Below, piece after piece: positions 35,673 to 46,849 of a stretch of DNA of 64,000 nucleotides (positions are counted from its first letter, which is position 1; each line of letters opens with the position of its first letter). This stretch comes from Durusdinium trenchii (Eukaryota; Sar; Dinophyceae; Suessiales; Symbiodiniaceae), in the NCBI GenBank assembly GCA_963970005.1, contig CAXAMN010018891.1:756847-820846 (forward strand), given 5' to 3'. A program made the position numbers and the translations under genes. Under the pieces are notes generated by a model. The model was not told the origin of the DNA, searched no databases, and was given only the letters and a program-made list of their open reading frames with translations.

Positions 35673-38426
35673 TTAGAAAAGGTTGTAATGAAAGGCCCGA
35701 GCGCCGCAAACCCCGCACAGATTGGGTGCCAGTTCTCCAGGCAATCCCTCTACTGGTCTGGCGCAGTTGCTGCAGCGATCCTGATAAGAAATCGGTTCCC
35801 TGGGCTGCAAAGAGGCCAGTAAGTTCCCAAAAGTCCGCAAGACTCCTGAGGTGTGCTGCATCAATGCCTTCTTGTGTCCCTTGCTCTTGACGTACCAGTC
35901 AAAAGCATCCTTGCCCGTCTCCCACACGGACAAGTTGATCTCCTTTGCAAGCCCCTGGTCCGAGCCTGGGAACACCATGACAACATTGGCACAAAGCCCT
36001 GGAAGCTTTGGCTCGTGGAATTCATGCCATACGTCTACAAGGGTATTCATGGTGTGCTGCATGTCGGGCATGCAGTTCTCCATAATCTGTCCCACATTGC
36101 ACACAAAGAAGTTGGGTCTCCTCTTGCTCTTGCCACGAGCCTCTGGGGGTACATACTGTGCCGCCAGCCCCATGGCCACCTTCTCTCCAAAGTTTGGGAT
36201 GGGAACCTCACAGGCATAGACCCGCAAACCCTCTGGAATGAGGGCGGTCACCACATACTGCAAGTTGCAAACGGTGGTCCTCCATACAAAGCCCAGCAAA
36301 GACACCCTGGCAGAGTCCCAAAGGGCCTGTGCCCCAATGATGTGCCAATCGAGGCTTTGGAAACGGCCAGCTGTTGCTACTTGGTCCATGCGAACGCGGT
36401 TGTGCCTCGCTAAGTCCAACAAATGATGCAGCAACGCCAAAGCCAGCAACCATCGAAAGTTGCCCAAGCCAGTGCTTGTGAAGCTCAGCAAACTCATTAA
36501 GAAAGCCACCCATCTGGTGGCAAAACGGGACGAACACTGCAAGGCAACATCCAAGACTGCACAATGCGCCATCATGGAGGCTGCAGCTGCGACTACTAGA
36601 CTGCCAATTTGTAGAGGTGATACAAAGGCTACATTCCACGACGTGAAGGTCAAGGAGGCCACAGAAATCAATCCTCCATAGAAGCTACATAAAGCCAAGC
36701 CTTGACGCACAGCCTGTGGTTGAACTTGCGCCAGCCGTGTGAGGAACACCAGGCAACATGCCATAGCCATCGCCTTGCGCCACGGAAGGTAGAAGCCGAT
36801 GTTGGCCAAATCCGAAGCCCCGAGGCCCCGGTAATACCAGCTGCCAAGACACAAAAGCACTGGCAGTACTGGCGGAGTCATCGCCGGGGCGAGAATAGTC
36901 TCCACTAAAAGCACAGCGACTGCACACAGCTCTAATCCTTGTGGAGCTACCGTGCCTGGCCAAGAACTATGTACGGCTGTCAGCAAAGTCCAGTGATGCA
37001 ATATCACCAGCAAGGCAATGGCATGAGCTTGCCATCCACCGGACGCCTTGCAAGCCCCCAACTTCTGCCGCATCGGAAGGAGAACTGAGAAAATGCCAAG
37101 CAATGTGGAAAGGACAGAGCTTGGCAGTAGCAGTTCCTCATAAGTGCCTTCCTTCAACAGGCCAGTCTCAATTGCTTGAGACATGAAGGTTGTCATCCCC
37201 AGCAAAAGCAAAACCAAGCTGAAGACCAAAGCCATGACCAACTTTTGCATCCGGCGTTCCTCTTCTTGGTGCTCGAAGATCCGATACTCCGTTGGTGGAA
37301 GTCGCAAGGGGCCAACTTGGTATCGACACATGGAGGATAGGCTCAGCTGCTTTGTCGCTGCTGGACACGCTCTTGCGAAGTCCGCCGTGGCATCTCGACC
37401 TGCACAGTTTCGCAAGACCTCCATGCCACCAGGATGCTGAAAAAAGGTGAAGTCGTAGACCACACCATCAATGGCCAACCAAAGGCCATCCTTGGAACCT
37501 AACTCCGCTGCATCCACTTCACGCAAAATCGCTGCCTCCGGATTCACTGCAGTGATATCATCCTGCATTCCCTCCATCCTCTCCAAGTCTTCTTCCTCCT
37601 CCAACTCAGGCAGAACAGCAGCAGCTGCATCTGCGCGACTCCATGCATCCAGCACAGTCAGAAAGGCATAATTTAGCACCCCGAAGAATATGGCCATGCC
37701 GTGCAAAAGGCAAGTCTCTGCCAAGTCTAATCTAGCCAAGTGCTCCTGCCACCAGGCTAAAGAGTAGACATAAAGTACAAAGGAGCCACCTCGGGATGTG
37801 AGAAAAAGCATGTACACATAGCGCCAGTGGTTCGTCACGACCGCACGCTCTCCCCACTTGCGCTGTCCAGCGCACAGCAGTCTCAAAATCTCTCTGCGAT
37901 TCAAAAGCAGCACAGGGAGCTCAAAAAGGAGACCCAGAGTTCCAATAGCAGAGACATGCTGGCAATGCAACAAGGCAATGTAGCCCAAAGCTGCCATGGA
38001 GTGGTGCAAAGTGAATGCTTTCAACAGAAGCCCTGCTGGATCACGGACGCCTGGCAGTGCCTTGCTGTCGAGACCACCACTGAGGAAGCTTCGACATTGC
38101 AAATCCTCCCATAGGCTTATTAGCCAGTGACCCACAGCCATGCTAAAAAGCATCTCATGCTCCCAGGTGAAGTCGAAGAGCAAGTCCTCTGGCTGTTGCC
38201 AACGAAGCATGAGCTTTGCTGCTCCTGCCAAGCTGAGTAAGCAGTAGACTTGCCCACGACAAAGCCTCCGCAGGTATGCACCGCACTCTCGGGGGACTTT
38301 CTCACTCACAAAACGCTGAATCGCTATGGCAGGCATCTGTGCGAGCCAATGTGCAAGGAGCCATGCCACTGTCCAGGCGAAGCACGTGACCCAATGGTTT
38401 TGGAGAGACGATCTGTCATGCGTCAT
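35673..38426 (-). CDS. Intronless TLC / cytochrome b5 / ABM-like / zinc-ribbon fusion
   Basis: One open frame of 917 codons from the ATG at 38426; the frame stays open upstream to a TAG near 38480, so a spliced 5' extension is possible. Numbering counts from 38438. Residues 1-265: about six hydrophobic helices with LHHSMAALGY (145-153), like the His-rich motif of TLC (LAG1/CLN8) lipid-handling proteins. 270-300: acidic linker. 305-380: cytochrome b5-type domain with FFQHPGGMEVLRN, but no second heme histidine. 398-670: about eight more helices. 770-880: NLSVWETGKDAFDWYVKSKG, resembling antibiotic-biosynthesis-monooxygenase barrels (dimeric alpha-beta fold). 889-911: CSNC and CGVC, a zinc-ribbon pair. 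Predicted to sit in an internal membrane; the reaction is unknown. G+C is higher than in the flanking spacers, and no intron is visible over 2.75 kb, unlike the neighbouring genes. Confidence 0.88.
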   Translation of the reverse strand: MTHDRSSLQNHWVTCFAWTVAWLLAHWLAQMPAIAIQRFVSEKVPRECGAYLRRLCRGQVYCLLSLAGAAKLMLRWQQPEDLLFDFTWEHEMLFSMAVGHWLISLWEDLQCRSFLSGGLDSKALPGVRDPAGLLLKAFTLHHSMAALGYIALLHCQHVSAIGTLGLLFELPVLLLNRREILRLLCAGQRKWGERAVVTNHWRYVYMLFLTSRGGSFVLYVYSLAWWQEHLARLDLAETCLLHGMAIFFGVLNYAFLTVLDAWSRADAAAAVLPELEEEEDLERMEGMQDDITAVNPEAAILREVDAAELGSKDGLWLAIDGVVYDFTFFQHPGGMEVLRNCAGRDATADFARACPAATKQLSLSSMCRYQVGPLRLPPTEYRIFEHQEEERRMQKLVMALVFSLVLLLLGMTTFMSQAIETGLLKEGTYEELLLPSSVLSTLLGIFSVLLPMRQKLGACKASGGWQAHAIALLVILHHWTLLTAVHSSWPGTVAPQGLELCAVAVLLVETILAPAMTPPVLPVLLCLGSWYYRGLGASDLANIGFYLPWRKAMAMACCLVFLTRLAQVQPQAVRQGLALCSFYGGLISVASLTFTSWNVAFVSPLQIGSLVVAAAASMMAHCAVLDVALQCSSRFATRWVAFLMSLLSFTSTGLGNFRWLLALALLHHLLDLARHNRVRMDQVATAGRFQSLDWHIIGAQALWDSARVSLLGFVWRTTVCNLQYVVTALIPEGLRVYACEVPIPNFGEKVAMGLAAQYVPPEARGKSKRRPNFFVCNVGQIMENCMPDMQHTMNTLVDVWHEFHEPKLPGLCANVVMVFPGSDQGLAKEINLSVWETGKDAFDWYVKSKGHKKALMQHTSGVLRTFGNLLASLQPREPISYQDRCSNCARPVEGLPGELAPNLCGVCGARAFHYNLF

Positions 38427-38952
38427 TGAGTCAATCACCTTGACGATCCCGATCAGCTCCTCAGTTGGACAAACAGTCTAACCTTAAAGGCCCGAAATCT
38501 TTGAAGTAGCACCAGGTTACCACGAAAAATGTCCTCGTTATTTTGTTCATACAATAAGATTTTACTTCCTTGTTGTACCTGCCGGGCAATATCTGTCCAT
38601 ATCTGACCCTTGCACCTATGACTGCATCCAAATACCCTACGTCCATGTTCCACATCCCAGCAGTCTCCCAGCAAATCTTCTTATGCCGGGCATCCGTCGC
38701 AGCTGATGAAGTGGATGACGTGAGCCAAGACCCTGGCTGATGCGCTCACGCTGGCTGTGCACTGCTAGGCCTCGGAGTGTGTTTGCCGATTTGGTGCCAA
38801 AGAGAAGATCGTGGCAGATTGGAACCCGTCGTTGTTTTTCTCTGTGGTTAAAATCCAGTCGTGTGCAGCCCACATTTAAGATATTTTAGGAGTATAAATG
38901 CTCTTGGACCTTCTTTGATGCTCTGAAAAAGGTGCGCACCCTCTTAGTTCCA

Positions 38953-39070
38953 GGCCCTGAGGTCCTCAGCCATCGGACTTCGCCAGGCTGAGCACTTGAG
39001 CCAAATCACCCGATAGGGCCGATAGGGTTAGTTGTGAAGGAACTTCCAAGTACACACAAGTTCCACATCG
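38953..39070. repeat. Duplicated 120-bp block (copy 1)
   Basis: Begins TTCCAGGCCCTGAGGTCCTC and matches 49771-49880 over about 120 bases with scattered differences. On the minus strand both copies read MAEDL followed by a Trp-Asn. It may be an old exon or a regulatory block. It lies about 0.5 kb upstream of the TLC/b5 gene. Confidence 0.7.
38995..39006 (-). other. Possible spliced-leader relic
   Basis: Reads ATTTGGCTCAAG on the minus strand. It matches the last 11 bases of the dinoflagellate spliced leader (known 3' end CCATTTTGGCTCAAG), and 12 if one T is missing. It lies upstream of an intronless gene in the same orientation. It also falls inside a duplicated block whose other copy lacks the match, so chance is possible. 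Confidence 0.35.
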
Positions 39071-39074
39071 TTTT

Positions 39075-42000
39075 GGTCGTTCATTCATTTTTCTCGCATC
39101 TGCGTCTGACTTTCATGGCATTATATATGTCGCGAGTCTCACTTCTGGCTCGCCCTACCTCACCCTGCCGCAATTCGGGAAGCTGCAGCTGGTCCGCGTC
39201 CTGGAGCAAAGGCGGGTTCCAAAAAGTCTCAACCAGGACCTGGCTCCAAGAGAGAAAAATAGACCGTGCAGCTCTGGGGAACAAGAAGAAGTGAACCTTC
39301 AACTGAGTGTCCAAGCTCTTATCGACATTGCGAAATTGAAGGGCATTTAGGCTACGAGGATCTACCAGGCGTAGGCAGCGAGTCTCACCATGTGGGCTGA
39401 TGTCTCCTTGGATGTATCAATCCATGCAACATCATCCAACACCCACACAACAGGTGCTAGAAGCAATATTTGGCGGGATGATCTCCTCCAGGCTCAAGGG
39501 CTCTGGCGGTTCTGCTTCATCAAACGGTTCTGGCCTTGGACATCAAGTGCCAAAAAGTCATGCAACCAATGGACTGATTGGACATGTTATATAGCGCTCT
39601 AGCCTGAAGTCTCTGTCTCTCCCTCTTCTATCCCCCTGCCTCTCTCCCTCTACCTCCGTCCACCTTGCGACTGCATGGCGAATCATCCCTGCTACTAGTA
39701 CGATGGACCATTATACCGAATTATACCCGTAGGAATTTGGCACATTGTCAAATTACAGTGTATAGCGGGCTGTCCCATTCATATTGTTGCACATGGCCTC
39801 AAGCCAGTGTACTTGTACTTGCCGTAGTCGAACTTCCAGCACCTAAGCTCAAATGTGTGCATGGTGGTCCCCCCCAAAAGAGTCCCCTTATACATGTCTG
39901 ACAAGCACAGTCGTTGTCCCTTGCTGTCAAACGGCCTGAACTGGACGCTGTGCTTTGCCATTGGTCCTAACACCGTCCACTAGGCGGCCAACGTCTGAGC
40001 ATCGTCTACGACGTCGGTTTCCGAGAAGGCTCGTTGGAACCTGGCCTGGCAAGTGCTCAAAAGGGGTGCTGGCCACTAGAATATTGAAACGCAAAAACAG
40101 GGAATATTGAGCATCGAAGAAATCTATGTTCACACATGTTCACAACATTGCACCGCATGACTCATGACCAAACAGCTGAGGGCCATCCCTTGCTGGGTCC
40201 CCTGCTGTCTTAGGCCAGTTCATCGGCTCTTCTTCATGAACCTGCGACGAGAACTCAAAGCGTGCAGGTCTAGGGACATGACATGGGTCAGGATACAAAA
40301 GCACACAGCTTTCATTCCAGGACGTTCTTCAATGCACCAAATGTGTATTGCAGGCAAAAGTACTTTCATTGCATTGCAGCTATATTCAGCCCAGTGGTCA
40401 AGCACTACTGAGCCTCTGTAAACAATATTGGCAAACTTCCCAGTTAAGCTAAGAATGTTGATTGCGCCCGGCAAAGGGAAGAAGCAATTACAACTATAAC
40501 TACTACCACGGACTGACACTTAGAATTCAACATACAGTGTATAAAAATATGTATATGTTTTTATCATAGTATATAATATATTGTTTGGCAGTTAGAGCTT
40601 CAAACATTAAAATACGTAATTTGAGTGACATTTAGAATATCGTTGTGGCTTTGATGTTGTGACGTTGTGTTGGAGTGTTGGTGAGGATATGGCTACCAAA
40701 TTTGCAACCAATAACAGCAGAATGGATGTGCAACCTTGCTTTTTGCTGTCCTGGCTTGTGTGTTCTGTCTAATTGTGCTTGTTGTTTGATCGCCACAGTG
40801 GCTGTTTTCTTGTGGGTTTCCCTCTGCTTTGAGTTTACCGTCCCTTTTGGAGTGGTTGTTGTATGAATAAGCTACGTACAAAACATTACAAACTATATAA
40901 TTACAAACAATATGATCAAATGAATCAAATGTATGGAAGCTCTTGGGGCCGCTGTACTGTAAATACATGGCCCGACAACTTTTGCAGGTGATTGGAGCAC
41001 AGCGGCTAATCACCATTGAAGTTCACCGTAGTTGTATACTCCCATTTGAATTGATGGTTGCGCGTCGGCGTGTTTATTCACTTTGTTTTATTGTGTCCTG
41101 TAAATATGGTTTTTGTGGTCGGAAGGTATACATCCTATTTATTAATAAGATATCTGCGCGTAAACAGAGTTGTTACGATCCTCATCTAATTTAGATACAA
41201 AGATTGATTCTAAATTATATTCTGTCACTGACTGTACCACGTTGTGACTCATGACTTTTACGACCGGTGAGCGTGGACAAGATCAAACAAGCCTTTCGGC
41301 GCCGGCAGCCAGAGGACTGCTTCAGCAGACCTGCACCGGCACCTGCGTTTCAACATGCCCGGTGAGGGTCCCAAACCGCTCTCTTCCTCCAATGCCGAGG
41401 AGAGCTGAACATCTGAACACCATCCACTTTGACGTTATCTTCCCGAACATCTTTGTGATCCAGCATCCGTGATAGTTATTTGATTTACTGTATATATCTG
41501 TCTGGCTTGTCCAAAACCCATGAGCCACGAATGTGTTCTTCTGAGGTGTGAAACTTAATATTCGAAATGGGGGCCGCACTCTGTTCCCAAGCCAAGGAAG
41601 TTTCAGCAAAAAACATATTCTCCTTTTCTTAAATCTTTGCCAAGCAAGTTCGAGTAAAATCAATGCAATTGCTCATGCAAATTTATAAGCAAACATTTCT
41701 GAGGCCCTGCTGGAGCCTGCCAAAAGCAGAAGCGTGGCGACTACGGTCACATCTTGAGCGGCCTTGAAGCACTCCAGTAAAAAAGAAATCTTGAAGCACT
41801 CCTTGAAGCCTCTGTGAAAGTGGGAAGAAGTGAGTTTGGTTTAGCGCAGCAAGGTCAGTCCTCTCCATGCTCTGTGCTAGCGCTGGCCAGCAGCGAAAGC
41901 ATGTCCTCATGCCAGGATAATGAATGGCTCTCAACAGCTAGGAGAACAGTGGAATTGGTTGGGAACTTGGAGCCACTTATCGGCTACGATTAAACAAGTA

Positions 42001-42640
42001 GGGCATTGGCAGGTAAATCTGGAGACAATGCGAATACATGAATTTTGGTGTAAGTAATTACGATAGAGACGGGCCACATAAGAAGCTACTAGGAGCAAAG
42101 GGCATCGCTACTAGGAGCAAGGACACTACTAGGGCCACAAAGGAAGCCGATCAATTGGCCCGTCAACATTGAAAAGTGGTTACACGATGAGAAGCAAAAT
42201 TTCAACCTGTGACAAATCTGAGGCTAGCACACTCGCTCGGCAGAAGGGTATTGGCTATGAAGCAAGTGTCAGTTGTCTTTAACAACCTCCAACACTCATG
42301 AAGGTTGATCTGACAGAATCTGTCATTGGTCAGAATCAGTACGGAGAAACAAGACTATCTTGAACTTTTGCTGTCCTGCGTCCAGGCAAAGTTACCGCTT
42401 CTGGTGATGACTGCATGACTGGGAATCCAAGAGTTTTGGCGGTACGTGGGCTGATTGCTGGATTCTGTCAGATGCATGAAACTTCTGCATTCTCTTGCTT
42501 CCTCTTCAAATCGTTTGCTGGGCTGTGCGATCACGTGAAGGTTGTACGGCGGGATCCACGAGAAAATCATCACAATGAGGTGCAAGGTTCACGGGTCTTT
42601 CGTCACCGCATGTGCTTATGGTGCAAAATGCTGAGCACAA
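39075..42640. other. Spacer
   Basis: No supported gene. It includes a pyrimidine-rich tract at about 39605-39660. A minus-strand stretch near 41480-41380 (DNVKVDGVQMFSSPRHWRKR) is coding-like but isolated. A minisatellite is noted separately. Confidence 0.4.
42085..42140. repeat. Dispersed minisatellite
   Basis: About two units of AGAAGCTACTAGGAGCAAAG and GGCATCGCTACTAGGAGCAA. Confidence 0.7.
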
Positions 42641-42654
42641 GATAACACAAGTTG

Positions 42655-43800
42655 GAACCATCATATGGAATCATCGTCAGCGAAAAGCTGGGCAAAACTG
42701 ATGTTGAGAACTCTTGGCAGTTCCGAAAAGAAACTGCGTAGAAAACAAAAAGAGCACCTTATCCAACAGTTTGACAAGTTATCGTAAACACATGACAGGA
42801 CGCAGCACAACCAGCATGCCAGAGTGGCAAGGAACCAGTAAAGCATGAATGAGTCAAACCTCTAAAAGGAAACATCGCAAACATCTGACCAATGCCATAA
42901 CTTGTATAATGCGGATGACTGTCACGGCCGAACAAAGCATTGTGCTGTCCAACGCAAGCAGTACATCTTGCAGCGCAATATTTACTGTAGATATATTTAG
43001 GGGGCATCAAGCATTGTGGGACAACAAATACAGAAGTACGGTACCTTGTCGTCCGGTGTCATCCAGTTGCCCTTGGCACTTGATCCTTAAATCCATGCCG
43101 TGCCCAACTGCAACGGACGCTCTTCATCCGTGCCGGTGTCGTGCGCATTATTGAGTCCCACTGTCTCACCAAAGGATATGAATGGCCTCCAATGGCCTCC
43201 AACCTAAGAGCAATTTAGTTGTCCTCTCTGGACTTGAAAGCTTGCGCTGAGACATTCTTTGGTGCAGCGGTTCATTTACCAAAGACTGCTGAGCCCTGGA
43301 AGTACTCCATATCCATATGTGTATATTTACATATATTAAATACGAGACTTGAGATCATCCAATACTGCTAGCGATAACTCGGCCTTAAATGCCCAACAAA
43401 AACTCGTTTGATACAATTAGTGTAGTGAGAAAACAAGGATGCAAAAAAGAAGACTGTGGCCATATATGCCATAACAAGCCTGCGTCATCCTTAGTCTAAA
43501 TCGAACTAAAAAGCTGGCCTATCTAGAAAGGAATTGGAACGGCACTCGCAACAATTGAAGTACCCCAGGCACTCACCGAAAGGACACAGTTGATCACTCT
43601 TGGAGTGCAACAATCGCCTTTCGAAAAAAAGACACGTATTGCCTTTGGCACGTCGACTCTGCGCTTGCAAACAACATGATTGCAAAAGGTCTTTCATTGA
43701 TTGAAGAACCAAAAATACCCGCCCAAAAGTGGTTTCGAGTGGTTTCCCGATGCACCAACTTATGTCCATCCATGCGCCAAAAAAAAACAAAAACATACTC
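42655..43800 (-). CDS. Duplicated gene segment, copy 1
   Basis: Aligns in order with 49930-51060. Conserved minus-strand blocks behave like exons. About 43700-43594 reads AIMLFASAES ... FFRKAIVALQE and a stop. 43121-43045 starts after AAG and reads ASVAVGHGMDLRIKCQGQLD. About 42733-42668 starts after a TTCTACGCAG acceptor and reads FSELPRVLNISFAQLFADDD. Differences from copy 2 are mostly synonymous in the last block, which supports past or present coding. A 10-base length difference at the end of the middle block breaks the shared frame, so one copy may be a pseudogene. No family was recognised. Confidence 0.45.
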
Positions 43801-43809
43801 ATCACTCAT

Positions 43810-45200
43810 TATCACTTTGTCAAGAATGGAAACGAGCGCTTGCCCAATGGCATCTCTCTGTCAACCGCTTGATTCCCACGCTCGAACAAGTAGTGATCCT
43901 CGCAACGGCAGATTGCACCACACATATTTGGCCAACAATGAACTTGGTTTCTAGTTCGGCCTCCTCACACTATTTCTCAAGAGTTGACTTGCCTGAATAT
44001 CTGCAAAGCATGACTACTTGCGCCATCTTTTTGCCACAACTTGAACACAAGTTGTAATAACTTCTTTGTCTGTCGCATGGAACACTGGCCGTAGGGAGTT
44101 GCTTTGGCTAAGACGTTGCGCAACACTAGTGATTGCACGACACAGGCACAACATTGATATCCTGTATCCTAGATTAGAGAGATTTCTAGGAAGGCTCAAT
44201 CAATCCGCCGCAAAATCTAGTGACCAACAAAAGCTTTCCGGCTGCCCTGTAGCCTGACATGGCGCACCAGAAGAATGCCCATCAGGGCGCTTGTAGTTCT
44301 TGGACCTCAGTTCTCAGCGTGCTTTCAGTCTTCTAGCACCAAACAAAACACTCGAAAATTGAAAAACCCAACACTCCTTCCAACCTTCCATCCTCCCAAA
44401 GACCTCCAAATTCATAAGACTCCATCATTTCGTGTCCATTTACCTCCCTTCCACCGTTGGAGCTTCGTTGTTTTGCCGGAAGAAACAGGTGTAAGGCCTT
44501 GGCTCTCCTTCCCGCGCAGTGGTCCCCTCCAGTATTCCCATCCTGGTGCAAATGCCGACTCAAAGCTGACGCAAAAAAGATACCTACTGCAGCCAATCTA
44601 TTTATATACTGTATGTAAAGCATTTGAACCACGTAACGTACGTCACCAATATGTCAACTGTTTATTCCTTGTTTTTGGACTCACGAGTAGAGGCTTGCGG
44701 AGGTCGAGTTATCTTGGAGAGTAGGCCAAAACAAGTCGTTTGCGACACTTGCCCACAACCATCTGGCACAAACTATACTATGCAAGCTATTGCAAGCTTG
44801 GATAACTTTGGATTTTGATGATGGTGCCCCAAAACATGTTTCACAGTTTGGGCCTCTACATTCCGCTTGCTGGTCAATTCGATTGAAACGCAAAACCGGC
44901 TAGAAACACATGCAATCCATATTATTGCTGTTAGTGATCATCTGATAGTGAGCAAATGATAGCAATGTCCTTCCAAAAAATCGGAAAAACCGCTCACAAA
45001 GATATGCCTGTGGCTACAGTTGAGCCTGCCACACTTTGGGGCCCGCCGGACAGCTGTTTCCGCCACGTGTCATTGGGCCTATTCTTTTCATACTTTGTCT
45101 TGGTCTTTCCGGCTGCAAGGATACCGTCAGATCTTAGTGCGCGTGCAGCGGAGTGTCTCAGACCCTGTCTTGTAATGTCTTCAACAAACAATTTGTAAGG
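43810..45200. other. Spacer
   Basis: No recognised domain. Several open frames of 60-150 codons on both strands lack motifs; the longest (44275-44724, plus) is low-complexity Pro/Ser. Confidence 0.4.
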
Positions 45201-45204
45201 GGAA

Positions 45205-45365
45205 CAAGAACGCTACTAGGGGCTCCTGGCCTTACTACTAGGAACAAGAAGCTACTAGGGGTTCCTGGCCTTACTACTCTTACTACTAGGAGCAAGGATG
45301 CTACTAGTTACTAGGGGCTCCTGGCATCGCTACTAGGAACAAGAAGCTACTAGGGGCTCCTGGAT
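45205..45365. repeat. Dispersed minisatellite
   Basis: About four units of GCTACTAGGGGCTCCTGGCC and TACTACTAGGAACAAGAA, with one TTACTACTAC slip. It is the longest array of this sub-type here. Confidence 0.85.
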
Positions 45366-46849
45366 TGTGCGTGACTTCGGATTCGGAGATACTGCTAAAA
45401 AGCTTTCATTTAATGTAAGTAAGAAAAATCCCACCCAGCAACAGGTCTAGACTGTCACAAGTCTCTGGCGCTGTGTCAAAGGTTTGACAACGGTTTCAAA
45501 CCTGGTCCATTCCCACTAAGCCACCACACTCATCTACTAAGTGAATGCCTGCACCCATGCGCTTCGCGCTCTGGTGCGGACCTGCTTGTTTCAGCGATAG
45601 GATCGGACATGCAGTTGAATCATGCTCAATGTGGTAAAACAAAGAAACGCAACGCATGAAAACCGGAGTATGAAAAACATCTTGCGTCGTCTGGCTTTTG
45701 TCTTGGCACAAATGCCGGCCGTTGCAAGGAAAGTCATGGCAAAAGCAAAGGAAACACGAGATTTTATGTGCATTCGACTTGTCCACAAGAAGCCGACAAA
45801 AACAGGCAGTCTCAGCTACCAGTTATAAGTTATCAGATGTTATCAGTACAAGCCGTGCGGGGAGGTTAAACGAGAAACACACACACACACATTCAGAGTT
45901 AACCTGGGAGCAAACATGCGGTGTCAAAAGACATCGCCATGACAATGTTGCTGAGCGCCTCTACGTTCACAGCTCTGAACAAAGCGCCCCAAGTTTGAAC
46001 CATAATGTTGTTGTTGCTCCCACCTTGGATTTTCTTCCATGTAAACTCTCGCAGCTTCAACTCGTTTTGATTCGTTTTCTGGTACTCCTTCTTACCCCCT
46101 TTCAAAAAACATTGGCAAATGAAAGAGCTGAACAGCACCAGGTGTTGAACAACTCAGTTCAAATAGATGTCAAAAGGTTGCAATATGTTGCAATACAACA
46201 GATTACTGCAACGACGCATCACTTGAAACAATCGGCAAACGCAGTTAGAGCGGTTGATGTCCCGGGGCCCAGACATTGGAGCTGGCAGCATGGGTCGCGC
46301 ATTCTCTCGGCGAGAGACCGCATCCAAACGTCCTACGCGACATGAGTTCCCCTGACTTCGCATGTATCCCCACAAGCGGGCAAAAAATACAAACTTGTTA
46401 CTAGGCAAATCTTCCTGCACCACGCATCTGCCAAAAATCCCAGCTGGTGAAGCTGATAAGCTTTGGCCCCAAGACGCTCTTAGAGCGGCTGTGCACGGCT
46501 AGACCTCGGAGTGCAGACGTCACTGATCAAGCACGCGATGCTCTTCGTCCCCGTCAGTTTCCATGCGACGACTATCGACGACTTACTTACATATATAATA
46601 TGTACATCATATGTACCTCACAAAGCCTCTTGCTACTTACCAGTCGCTACCTTAGGTCATCTTAGGTCCTACGCCTAAGAGTGGGTTTGTCCTTGGTTCA
46701 GCCAGAGAGGTACTTGCAATGGGACCATCTCCCATCAAGTCTCAAAGGACCCGGTCGGTTTGCACTCCACTGTTTCAGTTGTAACGGAGCTGGCATCCTG
46801 ATCCTGGAATTCTCGGGTCAGCTCTTCTTTTCCTTTTTCCATCTAAGCT

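Noticed and set aside
38953-39070. 5S rRNA or snRNA gene for the duplicated 120-bp block
   Set aside because: Size is right for 5S, but neither strand matches the conserved eukaryotic 5S internal promoter words, and no snRNA motif was seen.
43506-43640. Cys-rich minus frame HSKSD ... GECL ... CC-x-C shared by both duplicated copies
   Set aside because: Base changes between copies are synonymous in the neighbouring frame that ends in VALQE and a stop, not in this frame. GTGAGTGCC also looks like intron start.
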